Source: an uncultured Candidatus Melainabacteria bacterium (GTDB lineage: Bacteria > Cyanobacteriota > Vampirovibrionia > Gastranaerophilales > Gastranaerophilaceae). From it: a DNA stretch of 64,000 nt. Shown here piece after piece: positions 58,800-64,000 of this stretch. Numbering within the stretch: position 1 is the first letter of the stretch; each line of letters begins with the position of its first letter. The translations under genes and the position numbers were made by a program. Location of the stretch: positions 124,001 through 188,000 of the forward strand of contig CAKVLH010000003.1 in the NCBI GenBank assembly GCA_934757245.1, given 5' to 3'. The notes beneath the pieces are model-generated. The model was given only the letters and a program-made list of their open reading frames with translations. It was not told the origin of the DNA and ran no database searches.

Positions 58800-59394
58800 A
58801 TAGTTTATCAAGTTCTTTTTTTATTTCTTGAATATCTTGCCACATAAGCCATTTGGGACTGCCTTTAGTTCGAGCATCATTTCTAAGTAAATAAGAGGGA
58901 TGAAAAATTGGCATGAGCTTTGCTCCATGGACTTTGTCATCACCATTAAACCATTTACCTCTAATTCTGGTAATTCCGCCAATATCGCCTAAAATTGATT
59001 GCACAGCGACATTACCACAAAGTAGAATTATTTTTGGCTGAATAATATCAATCTGTGCTTTTAAATATTCCCAGCAAGCTTCTTTCTCATCTGGCAAAGG
59101 GTTACGGTTTTCCGGTGGACGGCACTTAATGGTATTGCAGATATAAACATCGCGTTTTCGAGTTAAACCGACTGACTCAAAAATCCTATCCAAAAGCTGT
59201 CCGGCTTTTCCAACAAAAGGTTTTCCCTGTTTATCTTCATTAAACCCTGGAGCTTCTCCGATTAGCATAAGTTTAGGGTTAGGAACGCCGTCTTCAAAAA
59301 CAACATTTGTACGAGTTTCTCCCAAAGGACACTTATGGCATGCTAAACATTTTTGTTTAATTGTTGCTAGTTCGTCGTACACTTTTTGCTCCAC
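58798..59394 (-). CDS. Family 4 uracil-DNA glycosylase
   Basis: A 198-residue iron-sulphur uracil-DNA glycosylase that removes uracil from DNA. The N-terminal Cys cluster (CLACHKCPLG, C16/C19/C22) and the later C-x-x-x-x-C (CNTIKCRPP) supply cluster ligands. Motif A is GEAPGFNED and motif B is FHPSYLLRN. Type 4 enzymes have GEAPGxxE at motif A, which fits. The start codon is GTG with a weak ribosome-binding site, so the exact start is uncertain by a few codons. Confidence 0.92.
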   Translation of the reverse strand: MEQKVYDELATIKQKCLACHKCPLGETRTNVVFEDGVPNPKLMLIGEAPGFNEDKQGKPFVGKAGQLLDRIFESVGLTRKRDVYICNTIKCRPPENRNPLPDEKEACWEYLKAQIDIIQPKIILLCGNVAVQSILGDIGGITRIRGKWFNGDDKVHGAKLMPIFHPSYLLRNDARTKGSPKWLMWQDIQEIKKELDKL

Positions 59395-59423
59395 TACTAT
59401 TGTTCTTTGTGATAATTTTTTGG

Positions 59424-59556
59424 GTAGTTGACAGTTGAAAGTGGAGAGTTTGCAGTTATTTAAGAGAATATTTTAAATAAAATCTGCTTAATATTAAACA
59501 TACATAACCATAAAAAAATTTAATGCAACTATCAACTTTCCACTTTCAACTCAACC
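59424..59556. repeat. Repeat family E, complete ~130-bp hairpin
   Basis: GTTGACAGTTGAAAGTGGAGAGTTTG at 59427-59452 is mirrored by CTATCAACTTTCCACTTTCAACTC at 59528-59552, with an AT-rich middle. The design (long arms of short related units, AT-rich centre) parallels family B although the sequence differs. It fills the gap between the UDG gene and the ligase gene. Confidence 0.75.
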
Positions 59557-59587
59557 GAAACTTTGCGCCTACAACACCCATTTGCAA

Positions 59588-61264
59588 TTAAGCTTGTATC
59601 AACTCCTTAACCTTATTTCTCTGAACAGTTGCTTTTTTTGTTCTAGGCAAAGCTTGTTTAAGAACATTGACATTGATTGGACGTTTGTATGGAGTTAAGC
59701 GTTGAGAAAGTCGCTTAACTTCGTTTTTCATCATCTTATCCAAAGTCGCGTCATCATATTTTGCTTTAAGTTCTTCTGTTGGAACGACAACAGCAGCAAT
59801 ATCTTCTGTACCGTCTTTTGCGCCACCTTCACGAGATACGCCGAATACACAAACTTCAGCAAACAAATCGCTTTTCTCTAAAACAGCTTCAACTTCTTCC
59901 GGAAATACCTTTTTACCACCTGAAAGTACAATCATATTCTTCAAACGACCTGTAATGTAAACCCTTCCTTGTTCATCAATTCTAGCTTTATCACCAGTGT
60001 GGAACCAACCATCTTCATCAATTGCTTGTGCTGTTAATTCCGGTTGATTATGATATCCCTTCATTACAGAAGGACCTTTTAAAAGTAATTCTCCAGATTC
60101 TTTGTCGATTTTTGCTTCATAACTTGGCAATGGTTTACCAACAGAACGTAAATCTCTATGACGTTCCACATTCACAGTTACAATTGGACTTGTTTCTGTT
60201 AAACCATAAACTTCATACACTTGAATGCCGACTCTTTGAAAGAATTTTGCAACGCTTAAGTCAAGCGGCGCACCGCCAGACATGCAACCCTTGAAAGCTC
60301 CACCAAAGCAGTTATGTATTTTTCTGAACATAATTTTCTTCATCCATATAAAAGGAATGAATTTTGCAAAATGGTAAAGAATAGGAAACATTTTTTGAGA
60401 GAATTTAGATGTATTCTTCATTTCAGCTTCCAAACCTGTTTTAAGCAACTTTAAGAATGCCGGAACAACAATCATGAAATTAATTTTTCTATCGCGCATA
60501 ATGTTCAAAATATCTTTTGGCTTCAAATTATGCGTATAATATACAGAAAAACCTAAGTTTAAGAAAGTCGTAAACCCAACTGTCATTTCAAACAAATGGT
60601 TCATTGGAAGAATTGATAGAATTCTAACATCACCTTTTGGTGGCAAAATTTTATCAAATGCAACCTTCAAATCGTTCAACTGCGCAAGCATATTTCCAAA
60701 TGTTGTTTCAACGCCTTTTGGTTTGCCGGTAGTGCCAGATGTATAGATAATAAACACAGTTGATTTTCTAGAACGATGATGCCATTTGCAAGTATAGTTA
60801 TTTGGAATCGTATAAATACTTTGCAAATCATCATTTACCGGGTGTTCGTCCATTACAATAATGTGTTTCAATGACGGAATCATTTTTTGTAATTCTAAAG
60901 CTTTATCTATATAAGTTTGTGATACAAGCATTACAGAAGGCAAGCAGTCTGAAAGGATTGATTGAAGTTCATATTTTGTTAACTTAATATCCAAAGGAAC
61001 TGTGATTAAACCTGAAATTACAGACGCAAAAACGCAAGCGCCATATTCCGGTTTTGATTCTGATAGGATTGCAAGTTTTTCGCCTTTTTGAAGCCCCAAA
61101 TCGTTCATTAAATATGCAGCAAGTCTTCTGGACATCAAGCCCAAACCGTCATAAGTAAGCTCTTTCCAACCAAATTGAGTCTTCATGCCTAAAGCAATTT
61201 TACGTGAATAATTGTTTGTTCTATCTTCTAATAACGACAATACGTTGCTTTCACGTTCCTTCAT
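59588..61264 (-). CDS. AMP-dependent acyl-CoA/acyl-ACP synthetase-like enzyme
   Basis: A 558-residue ANL-superfamily adenylating enzyme. Motifs are IIYTSGTTGKPKGVETTFG (P-loop), VYEVYGLTETSPIV, GWFHTGDKARID and GRLKNMIVLSGGKKVFPEE. Size and motifs fit long-chain acyl-CoA or acyl-ACP synthetases that activate fatty acids for membrane lipid use. There is no fused acyltransferase domain. AGGAGG is the Shine-Dalgarno. Neighbours do not refine the substrate. Confidence 0.9.
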   Translation of the reverse strand: MKERESNVLSLLEDRTNNYSRKIALGMKTQFGWKELTYDGLGLMSRRLAAYLMNDLGLQKGEKLAILSESKPEYGACVFASVISGLITVPLDIKLTKYELQSILSDCLPSVMLVSQTYIDKALELQKMIPSLKHIIVMDEHPVNDDLQSIYTIPNNYTCKWHHRSRKSTVFIIYTSGTTGKPKGVETTFGNMLAQLNDLKVAFDKILPPKGDVRILSILPMNHLFEMTVGFTTFLNLGFSVYYTHNLKPKDILNIMRDRKINFMIVVPAFLKLLKTGLEAEMKNTSKFSQKMFPILYHFAKFIPFIWMKKIMFRKIHNCFGGAFKGCMSGGAPLDLSVAKFFQRVGIQVYEVYGLTETSPIVTVNVERHRDLRSVGKPLPSYEAKIDKESGELLLKGPSVMKGYHNQPELTAQAIDEDGWFHTGDKARIDEQGRVYITGRLKNMIVLSGGKKVFPEEVEAVLEKSDLFAEVCVFGVSREGGAKDGTEDIAAVVVPTEELKAKYDDATLDKMMKNEVKRLSQRLTPYKRPINVNVLKQALPRTKKATVQRNKVKELIQA

Positions 61265-61409
61265 ACAATCCTCCTAACCATTAGCCTCTTAGATATAAGT
61301 ATTATACCAAATCATATAAAAACAGACTATAATTCTTAATAAAAATTTATATTTTAAATACGCCAACTTAAAATAGCGGATTTTCTAAGTTAACTTAAAT
61401 TTTCGTTTG

Positions 61410-61418
61410 TGTTAAACT
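61410..61418 (+). promoter_or_regulatory. Extended -10 promoter (TGTTAAACT) 6 bp before dnaX ATG
   Basis: TG-T-TAAACT, then AGTCTT and the ATG at 61425; no ribosome-binding site. Confidence 0.55.
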
Positions 61419-61424
61419 AGTCTT

Positions 61425-63329
61425 ATGAGTGGAAATTATGTACCATTATACCGAAAATACCGTCCGCAAACGCTCGACAAGCTTGTAGGTCAGGAGCATA
61501 TCAAGAAAACACTTACAAGTGCAATAGAGCTTGGTAAAATTGCGCATGCGTTTTTGTTTACAGGACCACGTGGTACAGGTAAAACTTCCACAGCAAGAAT
61601 TCTTGCAAAATCTTTGAACTGCAAAAACGGCCCGACGATTCACCCTTGTGGAGAGTGTGAAAGCTGTTTAGACATTATGAATTCTGTGCCAATCGACGTT
61701 ATAGAAATTGACGCGGCAAGTAATAGAAAAGTTGAAGATACGCAAAGTATTCTGGAAAAAATCCAGTACGTACCAGTTCACGGTAAATACAAGATTTATA
61801 TTATCGATGAAGTCCACATGTTAACAAACCATGCTTTTAACGCATTATTAAAAACATTGGAAGAACCGCCGGAAAACGTTATCTTTATACTTGCAACAAC
61901 GGAAGTTCATAAGGTTTTAGATACGATTAAGAGTCGCTGTCAAAGATTCGATTTTAGAAGAATTACGACCGATGATATCGTAAAACATTTGAGATATATT
62001 TCGAATGAAGAAAAAATTAACATTTCCGATGACGCGTTATTTACAATTGCTAAAAACTCTGCCGGTGGTATGCGTGATAGTATCTCGCTTTTAGACCAAT
62101 TAAGCTTGTTAGGCGTTTCAAAAGAAATTACGTCAGAAGATGTTAATGCCGTTTTAGGCAGAATTTCGTTTGATGTTTTGAATAAATTAAGCGACAAAAT
62201 AATTTCTTCATCTCCTAATGATGCGATAGAAATATTAAATGATATCTACAATTCCGGTAACGAACCTTTGCAGATTTTGACAAACTTGTCTGAATATTTT
62301 AAAAATCTGCTTATTGTAAAAAACTGTAAGCCGGATTTGTTGAGCGAACTTACAGGACTAAACGAAGCTCAAATAGCGGAATTAAGTAAACAAAAAGAAG
62401 CTTTAGAAACTCAGCAGATTGTTTTCTTGCTAGAGAGAATCACATATTATATTAAAGAAGTTAAATTAGCTTCAAACCAGCATTTGTGGTTGGAAGTCGG
62501 TATGATTGATTTAGCAAATATGAGTGAAAATTCTACGCTTTTAGATTTGCAAAATCGTGTTAAAGCACTTGAAGGTGGTAATTTCACTCCGGTTGCGCGT
62601 CCACAACCTATTTCACATGTAACTCGTCCGGCTCCAATTCCTGTTGCTGAAACCAGACCTTCTGTTCAGTCTGCTCAAGAAGTTGAAACACGACAAGAAA
62701 TGAAACAAGAAGTAAGGCAAGAAGTGTCGCACACTTCTCAAGCTCCACAAACGCAACAGGTGGAAGAATTTACACCTCCGCCAATGTCGCAAAAACCTAG
62801 CGGAAACGATATTCAATCTTTATGGAAAGCGCTTTTGATGAATGTTAAAAGTCCTTCAACTAAAGCATTGCTAAATTTGGCAACCCCTGTAAAAATTGCT
62901 CCAGATGGAGTTATTATTACATTTAAGAACGAGAAATTAGTAGCTCAAATTAATGATACTAATAAGAAACAAATGCTTGAAGAGGCTGCTAGTCTTATGT
63001 TTGATTCTAATGTGTCGGTTATGGTAAGACTTCCGCAGGGAGGAGATAGCGAAATTACAGCTGAGTCTGTAAAAAAAAACTTTAAAATAGCGACACCTCA
63101 GCCTGTTCCACAAACACCCCCTCCACCTCAACCAACTGCGCCAACTCCGCAAGTGAAACAAGTGGAAGTTCCAAAACAAGTTGCTCCACAAAAAGTGAAA
63201 GAACAAGCACGACTTCAGAATACGAATGATGAGCAATCTGTTCCAAAAACTGAAAAGGAAAAGGAACGCTTAGAATCTGACCAAGAAAAAATGATAATGG
63301 AACTATTTGACGGCAAATATATAGAATAA
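61425..63329 (+). CDS. dnaX: DNA polymerase III subunits gamma and tau
   Basis: A 634-residue clamp-loader ATPase. The N-terminal AAA+ module has FTGPRGTGKTSTARILAKS, the zinc-binding Cys set (C-x8-C-x2-C-x2-C type in CKNGPTIHPCGECESC), the DEVH box IIDEVHMLT and sensor TIKSRCQRFDF. Residues 400-465 are a Gln/Pro/Glu-rich linker. A C-terminal tau domain follows (about residues 465-540), then a second Pro-rich linker and a short terminal motif (ELFDGKYIE). A run of nine A at 63071-63079 lies in the coding sequence with stop codons just after it in both other frames. The leaderless-type start is noted separately. Confidence 0.95.
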   Translation: MSGNYVPLYRKYRPQTLDKLVGQEHIKKTLTSAIELGKIAHAFLFTGPRGTGKTSTARILAKSLNCKNGPTIHPCGECESCLDIMNSVPIDVIEIDAASNRKVEDTQSILEKIQYVPVHGKYKIYIIDEVHMLTNHAFNALLKTLEEPPENVIFILATTEVHKVLDTIKSRCQRFDFRRITTDDIVKHLRYISNEEKINISDDALFTIAKNSAGGMRDSISLLDQLSLLGVSKEITSEDVNAVLGRISFDVLNKLSDKIISSSPNDAIEILNDIYNSGNEPLQILTNLSEYFKNLLIVKNCKPDLLSELTGLNEAQIAELSKQKEALETQQIVFLLERITYYIKEVKLASNQHLWLEVGMIDLANMSENSTLLDLQNRVKALEGGNFTPVARPQPISHVTRPAPIPVAETRPSVQSAQEVETRQEMKQEVRQEVSHTSQAPQTQQVEEFTPPPMSQKPSGNDIQSLWKALLMNVKSPSTKALLNLATPVKIAPDGVIITFKNEKLVAQINDTNKKQMLEEAASLMFDSNVSVMVRLPQGGDSEITAESVKKNFKIATPQPVPQTPPPPQPTAPTPQVKQVEVPKQVAPQKVKEQARLQNTNDEQSVPKTEKEKERLESDQEKMIMELFDGKYIE

Positions 63330-63433
63330 GATTTTTGCTTGATTTCTTCTTGATTGTTTTTTAATTTTGAGGTAATATTAAAGAATATTCACAAATCGTA
63401 GTGGTAAATTTGAAATAAAATAAAGGGATTTGT

Positions 63434-64000
63434 ATGTCAAAAGATTCTGCACCAAGGCAAATTTCCGTTGCGGAAATGGCTCCACATGTGCATAGTTTTA
63501 AAATCGGCGAAAACAAAGTTGATAAAATTTCTGCATGGCTTATCAAATGGATTGAAGCAAATTTGGATGCCAGAAGGATAAAACCTTATGATAGGTTACC
63601 TTCAAAAGCGGATTTAGCTTTTCATACAAGTGTTAGTGTCGGCACTATTCAAAATGTTTTTCGCTATGTGGAGGACGCTGGACTAATAGAATCAAAGCAA
63701 AGGCTTGGAACTTACATAAAAAATCCAGATATTGCGCCAAAATTTGAAAAATTGACTTCCAAACGTGAAATGGCAGTTGAAATTATCAAAAAACATATTT
63801 TAGAATATGGCTATAAATGTGGCGTTTGCTTGATTTCAACAAGAAAGCTTGCTGAATTAACCGGCATGTCAACAGCCACAGTTAGAATTGCGATTGGAAC
63901 GCTTGTCTCAGAAGGGATTATAGAAAAATTTGGAAATACATTTGTTATAAAGAATTTGAATTTTAATATTGATGACATTCAAACGCAAACTCTAGTGGAT
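63434..64000 (+). CDS. GntR-like transcriptional regulator, 3' partial
   Basis: The frame runs from the ATG at 63434 to the window end without a stop (189 codons seen). Two winged-helix units are visible: a GntR-type N-terminal domain (LPSKADLAFHTSVSVGTIQN, then GLIESKQRLGTYI) and a second HTH region (STRKLAELTGMSTATVRIAI, then EGIIEKFGNTFVI). GntR proteins repress genes and usually bind a small metabolite through a C-terminal domain, which is cut off or replaced here. AAAGGGA precedes the start. Confidence 0.78.
   Translation, partial: MSKDSAPRQISVAEMAPHVHSFKIGENKVDKISAWLIKWIEANLDARRIKPYDRLPSKADLAFHTSVSVGTIQNVFRYVEDAGLIESKQRLGTYIKNPDIAPKFEKLTSKREMAVEIIKKHILEYGYKCGVCLISTRKLAELTGMSTATVRIAIGTLVSEGIIEKFGNTFVIKNLNFNIDDIQTQTLVD

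Noticed and set aside
62613-63236. Antisense open frames over the 3' half of dnaX
   Set aside because: They are shadows of the Pro/Gln/Glu-rich coding sequence, with no start signal or family resemblance.

Overview
ORGANISM. The window is AT-rich, gene-dense chromosomal DNA from a bacterium with an outer membrane: there is an lptC-lptA operon and several signal peptides. It has a ClpC-type Hsp100, a tetramer-type glycyl-tRNA synthetase (glyQ and glyS about 26 kb apart), fermentative carbon genes and a group-4 hydrogenase-like membrane complex. Some small proteins share a short N-terminal motif ending in F-K-G or F-K-A. I associate these traits, and the MG-x-x-AS protein family at 48-52 kb, with gut Melainabacteria (Vampirovibrionia, order Gastranaerophilales). 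That placement is from memory and moderately confident; no 16S or marker alignment was possible.

LAYOUT. 0-4.2 kb: end of a hyf/ehr-like operon (hyfE, hyfF, hyfG, hyfI-like). 4.3-7 kb: small proteins and pepA. 7.4-10.1 kb: a large calpain-like cysteine protease with Y-x-x-x-G-K repeats. 10.2-14.1 kb: tRNA-Val, a GNAT protein, radical SAM, deoC, a glycosyltransferase remnant and uppP. 14.2-19 kb: LuxR-type HTH, folP, mutS2, rnpA. 19-25 kb: Na/Pi cotransporter, pyk, GH57 glucanase. 25-31.5 kb: HD-GYP, EF-hand protein, glyQ, two amino-acid permeases. 31.5-34 kb: lptC-lptA-TPR. 34-45 kb: EF-hand protein, a gshB-like ligase, uvrA, tsaD, a small F-K-A protein, obgE, tadA, a TIGR02757-like protein, a TPR protein, pheA. 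45-47.6 kb: clpC. 48-52 kb: a run of five uncharacterised minus-strand genes. 52-54 kb: pgi followed by a repeat island. 54.5-64 kb: glyS, small proteins, an ArsB/NhaD-type transporter, family-4 uracil-DNA glycosylase, an AMP-dependent ligase, dnaX, and a GntR regulator cut by the window end.

WHAT STANDS OUT. (1) The 48-52 kb run encodes at least two proteins that share matching N- and C-terminal motifs around very different middles. Its Gly/Ser-rich member is bracketed by two copies of a ~140 bp hairpin repeat. (2) At least six families of hairpin-like intergenic repeats fill most spacers, and one copy sits in frame inside a coding gene at about 42.9 kb. (3) At least eight genes have a -10 hexamer 6-7 bp before the start codon and no ribosome-binding site, which suggests leaderless transcription of housekeeping genes. 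(4) The hydrogenase-like large subunit has both nickel-site C-x-x-C motifs changed to C-x-x-S, so the complex is probably not a hydrogenase. (5) dnaX carries an A9 run with stop codons close by in both alternative frames.

HOW THE GENES WORK TOGETHER. Most are housekeeping: sugar metabolism (pyk, pgi, GH57, deoC), translation and tRNA (glyQ, glyS, tadA, tsaD, tRNA-Val, rnpA), repair and replication (uvrA, mutS2, UDG, dnaX), envelope (uppP, lptC, lptA), folate and Phe synthesis (folP, pheA) and proteostasis (clpC, pepA). No CRISPR array, prophage, transposase gene or rRNA was seen.
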